DNA from: Desulfobacterales bacterium
Lineage (GTDB): Bacteria; Desulfobacterota; Desulfobacteria; Desulfobacterales; 4be13
Length of the DNA: 25,869 nucleotides
Assembly: GCA_029934695.1 (NCBI GenBank)
Contig: JAOZLU010000002.1
Coordinates: forward strand, 1 to 25,869
Direction: 5' to 3'
Positions 18,001 to 21,500 of the stretch are shown here, piece after piece. The position numbers were made by a program, and so were the translations under genes. How positions within the stretch are numbered: the first letter of the stretch is position 1; each line of letters opens with the position of its first letter. The notes below the pieces were generated by a model. That model was not told the origin of the DNA and searched no databases. It worked only from the letters and a program-made list of their open reading frames with translations.

Positions 18001-18449
18001 CCGCGTTCCAAACCATTGAGGACCTGTGGTTCAACGGTTCCGAGGCATTATCCCATCTGAGATTGCCGCAGCAGTTCCGGAACGATTTTCACCGATTTGT
18101 CCTGCATCCCTTATTAACTGACGGGGCATGGCAGACGCTCATCGGACTGGCGGACAGAAGCACGGAGGGAACACTTTATGTTCCTTTTGCATTGGGAGAG
18201 ACAATAGTTATAAGGCCGCTGACCCAGGCATGTTATGCTTATGCGTCCGATTCTTCCGGAGGGTCCCGGGTCAGAAAATTCAATATTGATATTCTGGACG
18301 AAACAGGGCAGGTGCTTGTGAAAATGAAAGAGTTTTCCATGAAGGCTGTTTCGGACGCTAATACGGCGAATGATGATAATATGCTGCAATTGTTACACCG
18401 GCTGGCGCAAGGGGAAATAAATACTGAGGATGTCCGTTTGAGGGTATGA
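1..18449 (+). CDS. Giant trans-AT polyketide synthase, modules 1 to 5 (5' end outside window)
   Basis: Multimodular cytoplasmic megasynthase that extends and processes an acyl chain held on ACP domains. Domain order is KS-ATd-KR-ACP, KS-ATd-DH-KR-ACP, KS-ATd-KR-ACP, KS-ATd-DH-ACP, KS-ATd-DH. The Met at 81 is not the true start: it falls inside the first KS strand (IIGM), and in-frame codons from base 3 onward are free of stops, so the gene continues upstream of the window. Residue numbers in this annotation count the Met at 81 as 1; from there to the TGA is 6122 codons. No AT domain follows any KS, so malonyl units must come from a separate AT. The protein ends after a DH with a short helical tail, and the missing KR and ACP of that module begin the next gene with no gap. 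Its linkers carry many short repeats. The trans-AT class is certain; the product is not predictable from this part alone. Confidence 0.97.
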   Translation, partial: QTSSIKHQASSIKHQTSKDDPIAIIGMSAVMPGSDDLDTFWEHLKNGDDLVTEIPSDRWDWRAYYGDPLKEPDKTDRIWGAFINDADKFDASFFNISPREAERMDPQHRIFLETVWKCIEDAGYKPSDFSGTKTGLFAGIGSSDYHELMLGLNIAPEIYTSTGTVYSVLTNRISYLLNLHGPSEPVDTACSSGMFAVHRAVMAIKNRECDAAIAGAVNLILNPRNYIAFSKAGVLSAEGRCKTFDKKANGYVRGEGTGAVLLKPLSQAMADRDQIYGIIKAVSVNHGGHVSSLTVPNPNAQAALLVDAYEKAGVDPAGITYIEAHGTGTVLGDPVEINGLKKAFKTLYEKSGRRFSRAEKHCGLGSVKTNIGHTEAAAGIAGLLKVLLSMKHKTLPRSVHFEEINPQIQLEESPFYIVSQTMPWAPLKDGEDRPIPRMAGISSFGFGGANAHLVLEEGPESAILPSPDSSPRMIPLSAKNEERLRVYAGRMADFLKKHEEKENRNPLSLAQVAYTLQTGRESMDTRLAIIVSDIHELGEKLSQFAQGEKDAAFFYGDSRKENPGLLIEGEEGETYLSSIIAKKKFDKLARVWVSGADIEWKLLYSEGTPGRISLPSYPFARERYWIADSETSGAYSHKPASQGECLCFCPIWEKSEIRIPKSESRNPNPIFLFDTDKVRKEAIGEKLTTEIILVKPGKEFADEGQFYEINPGHPGDYVRLLTVLGERNLFPNTLVHLWSITDTELAESDSQSRRFEKIGPEDVRTCLDAGIYSVYYLIRAISEVCFTSLSRILFLFNGEKEASDPFSEAVSGYSESLRRILPEFSLSTVRILPGPDRDRIADIVSQEMVAAESSGASAEIRYENRERYTRTIRPLTLNKTGNLPLKQGGTYLITGGAGGLGLIFARYLAENCQAKLALTGRSVLSRKANAIDELRQSGSEVLYFQADAADADKMKGVIRTVREQLGPLNGVIHAAGVASVSPLTHKTPAEFESTLRPKIQGTIILDRVTRAESLDFFILFSSTSAVLGDFGQCDYAVANRFMDAFAEVRTALTRTRACKGRTLVINWPLWRKGGMHLDPDTEALHIGSSGTALLETEKGLDAFERILKNRHSQVILFPPAAKLPKATEAEVLKFPEAKPAEPAEPRHPGKLTESDLHTLPNHVISEVQEIAADILITDVRQLDPDEGLGNFGFDSITFKMLADKICETFEIEISPSVFFAHSDIRGLSEYLLETFNAQICERYAEPVVPEMKGWRETEKIESLNVRAPQNVRDSEYSESFSTREPTAVIGMHGVFPESRNLSVFWKNLVTERDLITEVPRDRWKWEDYYTDPVTGKDRPYMKWGGFIPDADKFDPLFFKISPREAEVTDPQQRVFIETVWKTVEDGGYRASDLSGKAVGVFAAVQFDDYQRLLSERNLNNAQTATGNAHAMISNRISFLMNWHGPSETINTACSGSLTSVHRAVQSLRSGECEMAVAGGVSLMLYPGTVISTGQLGVLSPDGRCKTFDERADGFVKGEGSAALLLKPLSKAIADGDHIYAVIRGSAVNHGGAATSLTAPNSQAQAALLVSAYKDAGIESNTVSFLELHGTGTELGDPVEVEGIKSAFKILAEKCPCYDCQTAEPEKPEEPSFHYCGLGSVKTNMGHAEPASGVAGMIKVVLGFRHRKLPGTPHFQTLNPYIELRNSPFYVVEKTRDWKRLRDENGNPVPRRAGVSSFGFGGANAHVVLEEGPETTCPSPPDSHSSQQLILLSARNEERLRAYAGEMADFFDTFSCKDDCGEQPETFRSTASPTLAQIAYTLHAGRDSMEERLAVIVSDISELKEKLTQYVQNRKDVKNLYAGNIKAAGVGAGLLVEGKEGAEFIRIVTQERKLGKLAQLWVSGVETDPGLLYPPPRPQRISLPTYPFARERYWIPETDSRDAESGTHLPRRGTEYLLPSIHPLLERNTSTLKEQKYTTLLNGSEFYLRDHIVAGQKTFPGVAYIEMARAAGSAAGEQDVRQITNIVWSQPVTVSDTSREVSVSLYPQADGANFRVSTTAPDGEAQVHAHGKLKWENGNPAPDPEPLDIKGIMSRCEKRTDHGECYEKFQAAGLRYGPGFQPIQEISVNRTQAISRLELPASLGDSFGDYGLHPTLTDGALQTVSGLLDRQTSGTPYVPFVLGEVTLIKPLTESCYAYTVSAGETPADAGIRKFHIDILNPEGDVLIRMRDFSVRPLTTSADIHTPMYVHSVWEKTDIPTCEFQFQHPILLFDVDETRADALQMILKTDVILVRPGENWEQTDQRSYIIHPDRPSDYHKLLTTLSQEDMWPRHIIHLWSRDPFDAHEEKLNTQIQTSLFSMFHLTRALLKQKPAEKIRIMYLHIGSSDDPQPQYAALGGFARTLSLENPNLNCKTVTLPDLSRAVGVIATELQADDGVEIRYQEGCRWIRKLKETGLDSAPDIRTLLKQNGVYLLTGGAGGLGLIFAEYLAREVNARLILAGRSELTPEQTARIQSLKDSGAEVLYIQADISKRDSVEKLIAQAKSCFAEINGVIHAAGLTRDAYIPKKTPDEISAVLAPKVMGAIRLDEALKSEPLDFFVMFSSVTAVMGNAGQSDYAYANSFMDHFAEMREQLRFQKQRFGKTLSINWPLWESGGMRVDEQVRTLVTGTMGMIPLKSSHGWDAFVRGLGTDHSQIMVIQGDRGKIKRALGLASEKARASVSSPQADTGKALRRLGKELLSMVSDILKIDEADISIDEDISEYGFDSINFTELANRINEKFRLEITPVIFFEYPSLDALSENLWETFSERLSAHWGEEKTEPSRPAVPAVDAEDIAAKASAVRSRFQKLPEQRIPAGPTRTDIAIIGMSGMMPQSRDPEQFWEHLEAGHDLISEVPEDRWEWKAYYGDTANKTRAIRGGFMPDVHQFDCMFFGISPREAELMDPQQRIFMQMVWKAIEDAGYRASDLSGTRTGLFVGVSSNDYFEMFHRLNRDIEPYFSTGMAHSVLANRISYLLNLRGPSEPIDTACSGSLIAIHRAVEAIHSGTCNMAIAGGVNVMLTPTLAIAFDKAGMLSKDGRCKTFDKDADGYVRGEGVGALLLKPLDQARTDRDHVYAVIRGTAENHGGHAASLTAPNPKAQAELLVRAYKTAGISPETVTYIETHGTGTALGDPIEIRGLKAAFSELYEKQGKSPAGQHCGLGAVKTNIGHLEAAAGIAGILKVLLSMKYRKLPPTIHFNALNPYIELEESPFYITTELRDWEPLKDAVGRPVPRRAGISSFGFGGANAHIVLEEWPILDSDLPDGDPRVIVLSAKDEERLRSYAGIMAEFIKKSEKGNALPYLADFAYTLQVGRDPMEVRIATVVSDMDELKEKLIRYAQGESEIEDFYFMNIRDAKPGIGLLIDGEAGQAFFRVIMEKKELNKIAQIWISGTEIDWKLLYPGKMPARISLPTYPFGGERYSIPHPGPRIPTSVSQDPIPELRPSNLYFQSVWEKSKTENRESDIEIQNSVILFDTDENRQRAFQEKLDTDVILVRPGNRFAAAPGDRVFSIDPDEAEDYVRLLNALKKEDREPALLLHLWSLSPGDNGFPGKEISDELVDTCLSTGIYSVFHFVRAVSELEFTTLNRILFLFNGEKEAANPFMEAVSGYSESLVRVLPDLSLSTIRVLPGRNGKSIPDVVMQELSLKGDPASEICYEDGERYIRSIRELELKDLDVKDLRDFKNLGGLIQSKRGVYLITGGAGGLGMIFARYLAETYQARLILTGRSKLEGEREARVSELRQRTGSVLYLQADVSDQQAMAQVIETAGKAYGPLNGVIHAAGIVSANPVTRKDAAEFEATLKPKIHGAIILDRVTRDEHLDFFILFSSTSAVLGDFGQCDYAVANRFLVSFARMRESMRQQQKRHGRTLAIAWPLWREGGLHGDPEAENFYLSTSGLSYLETANGLEAFENILGSGASQVILMPGDPDRIRQMLCTGQTGQLVSAASPESGKPLSSVGETDPELRILSEIQNIASHILKIEPEKLDPGENLGGFGFDSISLKMLADDICETFQIEILPSVFFAHSDIRRLGAYLLETYPEIRAYYDARPGEEQAEQEMTDSEAEFAAVPETVLSPRDSGRVSVREKTEPEPVPVISETVLNPGDSGRVSAKGETEQEPIAVIGMHGIFPGSKTLAEFWRNLESQADMITEIPKKRWNWEAYYGDPDVEKNKIHSKWGGFITNADKFDPRFFRITPHEARLMDPQHRLFTETVWKTVEDAGYRSSELSGRSVGVFAGMQFNDYYQLLMLQNENDAQIGTGNADAMLANRISFLMDWHGPSESIDTACSSSLVAVHRAVKSIHAGECEMAVAGGVSLMLHPGSMIAAGQLGILSPDGRCKTFDKSADGYVKGEGVAAVLLKPLSRAVADHDNIYAVIRGSAVNHGGRASSLTAPNSEAQADLLVSAYGDAGISPETVTFLELHGTGTELGDPVEIEGIKKAFELLAEKNRHPEDNKPEEKKTNQKTYYCGLGSVKTNIGHLEPAAGIAGMIKVILAMQNRKLPGTPHFQTLNPYIKLHDTPFYVVEKTRDWERLRGENGNPVPRRAGISSFGFGGANAHVILEEGPETSHHSVPDSHPSLHLILLSARNEERLRAYAAEMKDFSDQIAETENPVPFSLENMAYTLQTGREQMAVRLAIAVSDIDELKDRLTRFVQGDKDIETLYQGKVGRNKAGLLIEGEERDAYISSLIRKKNIGKLAQMWVSGAEIDWRLLYSDGTRTRVSLPTYPFARERYWIETKGRQHAKSGNAERLHPLIDGMAPDLSLARGGVVFQKQLKQSDPILSDHRIHDRPVLPGAAYLEMIYAATGMIRKETCFRISRMVWHQPLVTTDDKKTVHILIREKGDRLGCQIQAYDGDQVITHATGEIVSDHEKTPEQRIPIEAIKAGASCEIDRKTLYRGFQKTGLCYGDYFQGLKQIWGNNEEALGLICIPRAYEDELSSYTLHPALTDAALQTVAGIASHPDDTAGRPLLVPFAVESVEILHPPEASGYAYITTAGPHRFHLAISDETGRVCVKFRDVSFKVLPEPLQDFFYEPRRVRAEEEHDLMTGTRYPEGEKDDTPSLPGLRTPDLSLTTEEVETLPADAPEDRPGNPVLSDGTDPRTAAVEKIIAACVSDVLGVEIEEIDREGQFSDYGVDSLTGIRLVNKVTSIFDITLRITIIFDYANIKELASYLCAEYREKISEIVSENIREEHSEPPEITTSDILFHEEHITKPESPLSDIAIIGMSGRFPDADNIWEFWQNLAAGKDSVTGIPEERRNAGGYYEPEPDRTYSIRGGFLKDIDKFDPLFFNMSGREAELTDPRQRIFLQECWTALEDAGYAGEAVSGMRCGVFAGVSEGDYQTRMEQAGVDTEPQTFWGNAASVLVSRIAYFLNLKGPAVAIDTACSSSLTAVHLACQSIRSGESEMALAGGVFVCITPRYYILAGNAGMLSSEGRCKAFDDSADGFVPGEGVAALILKPLDTAVKDGDHIYGVIKGSGLNQDGKTNGITAPSALSQTTLELSVYEKSGIHPGTITYVETHGTGTKLGDPIEIEALTKAFGKYTDKKGYCAVGSVKTNIGHAAAASGAASLIKVLLSFKYKQIPPSLNFKQENAYIRFRETPFYVNTRLQDWKSQENTPTRAAVSSFGFSGTNAHLVIEEYRHEQLSVSNEPQIILLSAKTRERLRAYAEKVADFLEKHKGLQGDFILRDMAWTLQTAREAMEERLAAVVSDPDELTEKLRRFAEGQRDTENLYFGNGFADKAGSADLFGENDVTSLIRKRENSKLAQLWVSGVKIDWNLLYSEQQRPGRMPLPTYPFAKERYWPEKPIVNRQPSTVSQQSLHPMIDSNESTLEEQCFKKVFQKEDFYLKDHIVGGEVLLPGAAFLEMARAAGNLARRTLRVKRLTSVIWTAPLKIGDTPKEVFISLWPDEERVEYEMVTISDGNGHRQVHARGKLIYENDRLADAERVDIEAIRDRCPERMTPEECYSLFQARGLRYGPAFQTIEDLWFNGSEALSHLRLPQQFRNDFHRFVLHPLLTDGAWQTLIGLADRSTEGTLYVPFALGETIVIRPLTQACYAYASDSSGGSRVRKFNIDILDETGQVLVKMKEFSMKAVSDANTANDDNMLQLLHRLAQGEINTEDVRLRV
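57..3720 (+). other. PKS module 1: KS-ATd-KR-ACP
   Basis: KS1 (about 57-1380) has active-site Cys164 in DTACSSG, His299 in EAHGTGT and His347 in TNIGH, so it can condense. ATd1 (about 1420-1881) ends with YPFARERYWI and replaces the AT found in cis-AT modules. A structural half-KR (about 1941-2650) precedes the catalytic KR (about 2664-3345). The KR shows the NADPH motif TGGAGGLG, an FSS serine pair, Tyr1009 in CDYAVAN and Asn1013, so it should reduce the beta-keto group. After HAAG it reads VASVSP, lacking the Asp that marks B-type KRs, so A-type stereochemistry is provisionally inferred. ACP1 (about 3486-3710) carries Ser1169 in GFDSI for the phosphopantetheine arm. There is no DH, so a beta-hydroxyl should remain. 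It is closely similar to module 3. Confidence 0.93.
1968..2009. repeat. 14-base repeat, three perfect copies (six heptamers), in the half-KR of module 1
   Basis: GAAATCC and GAATCCC alternate three times without error over 42 bases, encoding EIRIPKSESRNPNP. The position is the loop between the WEKS and LFDTD strands of the half-KR. The total is 14 codons, so the frame is kept. Confidence 0.9.
3846..8370 (+). other. PKS module 2: KS-ATd-DH-KR-ACP
   Basis: KS2 (about 3852-5205) has Cys1427 in the slightly unusual NTACSGS, where the usual Asp three residues before Cys is Asn. It has His1562 in ELHGTGT and His1620 in TNMGH. ATd2 (about 5245-5745) ends YPFARERYWI. DH2 (about 5809-6655) keeps HxxxGxxxxP with His1944 (HIVAGQKTFP) and Asp2111 in DGALQ, so it should be active. 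The half-KR spans about 6680-7340 and catalytic KR2 about 7350-8060, with TGGAGGLG and Tyr2571 in SDYAYAN. KR2 reads HAAGLTRDAY, keeping the B-type Asp; B-type reduction followed by dehydration would give a trans double bond. ACP2 (about 8148-8362) has Ser2721 in GFDSI. This module is the unsplit sister of module 5: the DH and KR of the two pair closely. Confidence 0.93.
10420..10461. repeat. Degenerate heptamer run in the half-KR of module 3
   Basis: Six units with period 7, two of them identical (GAAAACC at 10427-10440), then GGGAATC, GGACATC and GAAATAC. It lies in the same loop, between WEKS and LFDTD, as the perfect array of module 1, and looks like an older version. Confidence 0.6.
11094..11124. 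repeat. 31-base palindrome inside KR3 (between half-KR and catalytic KR)
   Basis: Arms of 15 bases, GACCTCCGAGATTTT and its near-complement, around a single A, with one mismatch. It is translated in frame as part of KDLRDFKNLGGL and lengthens the linker relative to KR1. It shares the core CCTCCGAG...CTCGGAGG with the element at 23029-23055. Confidence 0.85.
12270..12431. repeat. 81-base in-frame tandem duplication before KS4
   Basis: Two copies, 12270-12350 and 12351-12431, encode ETVLSPRDSGRVS... and ETVLNPGDSGRVS... (27 residues each). The second runs into the first KS4 strand (EPIAVIG); the first ends in a decayed copy of it (EPVPVIS). Each copy contains a short inverted repeat near AGAGACTCCGG...GTCTCT. 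Confidence 0.85.
12408..15610 (+). other. PKS module 4: KS-ATd-DH-ACP without KR
   Basis: KS4 (about 12408-13758) has Cys4280 in DTACSSS, His4415 in ELHGTGT and His4472 in TNIGH. It is the close sister of KS2, sharing the rare ELHGTGTELGDPVE. ATd4 (about 13797-14268) ends YPFARERYWI. DH4 (about 14304-15140) has His4778 and the Pro of HxxxGxxxxP, but the Gly is Asp4782 (HRIHDRPVLP). The second catalytic residue is Asp4942 in DAALQ. No KR follows: a linker rich in Pro, Asp and Glu (about 15150-15370) leads straight to ACP4 (about 15372-15600; Ser5131 in GVDSL). The KR needed to make a DH substrate must act in trans, or DH4 acts on the hydroxyl made in module 3. The KS-KR-ACP then KS-DH-ACP order of modules 3 and 4 resembles dehydrating bimodules of trans-AT lines, but KS4 is not visibly inactivated. 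Confidence 0.9.
15251..15271. repeat. Short degenerate heptamer run in the DH4-ACP4 linker
   Basis: CGGACTC, CGAACTC, CGGACCT in a row. Only three units with mismatches, so weak alone; it fits the period-7 pattern of the other linkers. Confidence 0.4.
17489..17516. repeat. Heptamer CGTCAAC, four units, in the ATd5-DH5 linker
   Basis: Three perfect CGTCAAC and one CGTCAGC, translated as VNRQPSTVSQQ between YPFAKERYW and the first DH strand. 28 bases is not a multiple of three, so gain or loss of a single unit would break the frame. Confidence 0.85.
18364..18449 (+). other. C-terminal docking-like tail of PKS protein 1
   Basis: After the last DH strand (about residue 6090) comes a short linker rich in Asp and Asn, then LLHRLAQGEINTEDV, an amphipathic helix-turn-helix pattern (hydrophobic pair, small residue plus GEI, acidic pair), then the stop. 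Short GEIS/E-E-type elements of this kind are known at ends and linkers of trans-AT PKS proteins. The uninterrupted DH-KR linker of module 2 has nothing like it. Docking to the start of protein 2 is inferred from position and pattern, not shown. Confidence 0.6.
18440..18444 (+). promoter_or_regulatory. Ribosome binding site for PKS protein 2
   Basis: GAGGG lies five bases before ATG 18450 and is embedded in the last codons of protein 1. The next in-frame ATG at 18456 would be 11 bases away, so 18450 is preferred. The TGA of protein 1 touches this ATG, so translation is probably coupled. Confidence 0.6.
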
Positions 18450-18584
18450 ATGAAAATGAGGTTGCTTAATCTGGATAAAAATGAAATCATCAGGATGGTG
18501 GAGCGTCGAGAGATAACGCCTGAAGAGGGTTTTCAACGCATCAAAACGCTTGAGCGTGACAAGGCCAAAGCGCACTCAAAAACA
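18450..18584 (+). other. N-terminal docking-like segment of PKS protein 2
   Basis: Residues 1 to about 45 are polar and helical. They contain EIIRMVERREITPEEGFQRI, the same pattern (hydrophobic pair, basic or small turn, E-I, then an acidic pair) as the tail of protein 1. The segment precedes the first recognisable half-KR strand (YHDIWEKT, near 18588). It and the upstream tail together form the extra stretch of about 80 residues that separates DH from KR in module 5 compared with about 13 residues in module 2. It is inferred to hold the two proteins together. Confidence 0.6.
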
Positions 18585-21500
18585 GTCTGCTACCATGATA
18601 TATGGGAAAAAACCGGTACTCATGCTGTAACCGGCAGAAAAATTTCAGGTAATGTGCTTGTTTTTGATGATAGCGAAACCGTAAGCCATGCCCTGAAAGA
18701 ACATCCTGAAACAACCGGAGAGGTTGTCTTGGTGAAGTCGGGTGAAAATTATGGGATGCCGAATGCTCAGACGTATTCTCTCAATCCGGGACGGGCGGAA
18801 GATTATCACAGATTGCTGACATCGCTCAGAGAACAGAACCGGATGCCGGAATATATTATCCATCTGTGGTCACAGGAGCGTTTCTCTTTATCAGACGCGG
18901 GCAAATATGATGAGAACAGGCTGACGCGGGGGATAGAAAAAAGTTTTTATTCCCTCTTTCTTCTCAGCAAAGCTCTGATAGAACAGAAACCGGTTGGAAC
19001 CATAGAAATTCTGTATGTTTATCCCGATTCAAAAGATAAACCGCAGCCCCAGTATGCGGCCATTGGAGGATTCGCCAAAACGCTCCGCCTGGAAAATCCG
19101 AAACTGATCTGCAAAACCGTTGCCCTGCCTGATCTTTCCCGAACGGCGGATATCCTTATTTCCGAATTCCAATCCACGGACGGCATCGAGGTCCGCTATA
19201 AAGAAGATCAGCGGCAGGTGAAGCGTCTGGAAGTGGCTGAATTGCTACCCGGAGATGATCCGATGCCGACTCTGCTCAGGGAGAAAGGCGTCTATCTGCT
19301 GACTGGCGGCGCAGGCGGCCTGGGGCGTATTTTTGCGGAGTATCTTGCTGACCGGGTGAAGGCACGGCTCGTGCTGACCGGACGTTCCGAACCGGGAAAA
19401 AGCCTTGATGCCCTGACCCTGAGACTGAAAGAACTGGGATCCGAGGTTATTTATGTCCGGGCAGATATCTCAAAGCGAGATGATGTGAAGGCACTGATGA
19501 CCCGGGCAAAATCCCAATTTAAAGAGGTTAACGGGATTATCCACGGGGCCGGTGTGATCCGGGATGCCTATATTCTGAAAAAAAACCCGGCGGATATATC
19601 CTCGGTGCTGGCACCGAAGGTCTTTGGCCCACTCTGGCTTGACGAGGTTTCAAAAGAGGAACCTCTGGACTTTTTTGTGATGTTTTCTTCCATTGCCTCG
19701 GTTTTGGGGAGTATAGGGCAATGTGACTATGCTTATGCAAACAGTTTCATGGATCATTTTGCAGAGATGCGGGAGAGACTGAGGTCCGAGAAACATCGCA
19801 ATGGGCAGACAATTTCCATCAACTGGCCCCTGTGGCGGGATGGGGGAATGCATCCTGACAAAGAGACAGAGGCGTGGATGAAAAGAAATACAGGCTTGGA
19901 ACTGTTAGCCGGCGACAGCGGTATCAGGGCATTTGAAGCGGTATTGAACGCGGGCCGCACCCGGATAATGGTGACCTACGGAGAGGCGGATAAGATAAAA
20001 AACACTCTGAATGCTGTCGGTTGGAACATATCGGCCTCCCCAGGTTTGCAGAACTTCAAAGGTCTTCAAAGTCGTAAACGGTCCGATACACGCGGCAGAG
20101 AGGCAGATGGCTTACAAGAGGGGGCTGAGAATTATTTTAAAAAATTTTTATCTGAAACACTCAGAATCCCCGTATCCAGAATCCGCAGCCATGAGCCTCT
20201 GGAAAAATACGGGATAGATTCAGTTATGATCATGGACCTGACCCGTGAGCTGGAAAAAAACTTCGGCGAACTTTCAAAGACACTCTTTTTTGAATATCAG
20301 ACCCTTACGGAGCTGGCTGCTTATTTTGCGGATAACCACGGGGAGAGGCTGGCTGAACTGTCATTCCCGCGAAAGCCGGAATCCGCTTCTGAAACTCCGG
20401 ATTTAACGGACCCGCGTCGCCGTTTTTTCTCTTCAGACAAATCTTCAAATGAAAGTCCTGAACTGCCGTTCCAACGGAAGCGGAAAACCACTGCTGTTTA
20501 TCCGGACTTTCATATAAAAGAGGAAACCCTTCCTGCTTATGAGAAAGCAGCCACAGAAGAAGCCATAGCAATCATCGGCATTAGCGGACGATATCCCATG
20601 GCCGGAAATCTGACCGAGTTTTGGGAGAATTTGAAAGCTGGCAAAGATTGTATCTCAGAGATACCCGCGGACCGATGGGATTATCATCAATTTTACGACG
20701 CGGATAAAGAAAAGCAGGGAAAAATTTACACGAAATGGGGTGGGTTTATTGACGATGTGGACAAATTTGACGCCCTGTTTTTCAATATTACGCCGAGAGA
20801 GGCGGAAGTGACGGATCCTCAGGAGCGTCTCTTTTTGGAGACGGTATGGCACACTCTGGAAGATGCCGGCTACAGCAAGACGAGTCTGTGGGGGCATCAG
20901 GTGGGTGTCTTTGTGGGAGTCATGTGGGGGGAATACCAGTTGTTCGGGCCTGAGGCGGTATTCGCAGGATATCCGATGATTCCGGGATCGTCTTATGCAT
21001 CTGTTGCCAACCGGATATCCTACTATTTCAATTTCAGCGGACCGAGCATTGCATTGGACACCATGTGCTCCTCTTCCATCACGGCAATTCACCTTGCGTG
21101 CCAGAGCCTCAGGCTGGGAGAAAGCCGGGTGGCAGTTGCCGGCGGGGTCAATGTCTCAATACATCCTCAGAAATATCTCCAGTTGTGTCAGGGAAGATTT
21201 GCTTCAAGCGAAGGACGATGCGGCAGCTTCGGAGAGGGCGGGGACGGGTATGTGCCGGGGGAAGGCGTGGGTGCTGTGTTGCTGAAGCCGCTTTCCCGGG
21301 CCGTATCAGACGGGGATCATATCTACGCGGTGATCAGAGGAAGTTCTTTAAATCACGGAGGGAAGACGAATGGCTATACCGTGCCCAATCCGAATGCACA
21401 GGCAGCCCTGATATCCGATGTGATCAGAAAGACGGGCATCGCCCCGGGGACGATCAGTTACCTGGAAGCGCACGGCACGGGAACCGTGCTGGGTGATCCC

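Larger units (their letters stand above)
15711..20350 (+). other. PKS module 5, split over two proteins: KS-ATd-DH // KR-ACP
   Basis: KS5 (about 15717-16989) has Cys5380 in DTACSSS, His5515 in ETHGTGT and His5555 in TNIGH. Its phrase CKAFDDSADGFVPGEG differs from the CKTFD...GEG form of KS1 to KS4. ATd5 (about 17020-17473) ends YPFAKERYW. DH5 (about 17519-18345) keeps HxxxGxxxxP (His5846) and Asp6014 in DGAWQ. Protein 1 stops shortly after. In protein 2 the half-KR (about 18585-19270), catalytic KR5 (about 19284-19995) and ACP5 (about 20116-20350) complete the module. KR5 has TGGAGGLG, Tyr427 in CDYAYAN and the B-type Asp in GAGVIRDAY. ACP5 has Ser591 in GIDSV. DH5 and KR5 are most like DH2 and KR2, so a trans double bond is the expected outcome, provided the two proteins dock. 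Confidence 0.9.

Noticed and set aside
18447..18449. TGA as a selenocysteine codon joining the two PKS proteins
   Set aside because: It is followed at once by ATG with a ribosome binding site, lies in a linker with no conserved Cys, and no obvious stem-loop of SECIS type follows.
18446..18469. ATG at 18446 overlapping the TGA (ATGA) as start of the second gene
   Set aside because: That frame meets TAA after seven codons; ATG 18450 opens the long frame.
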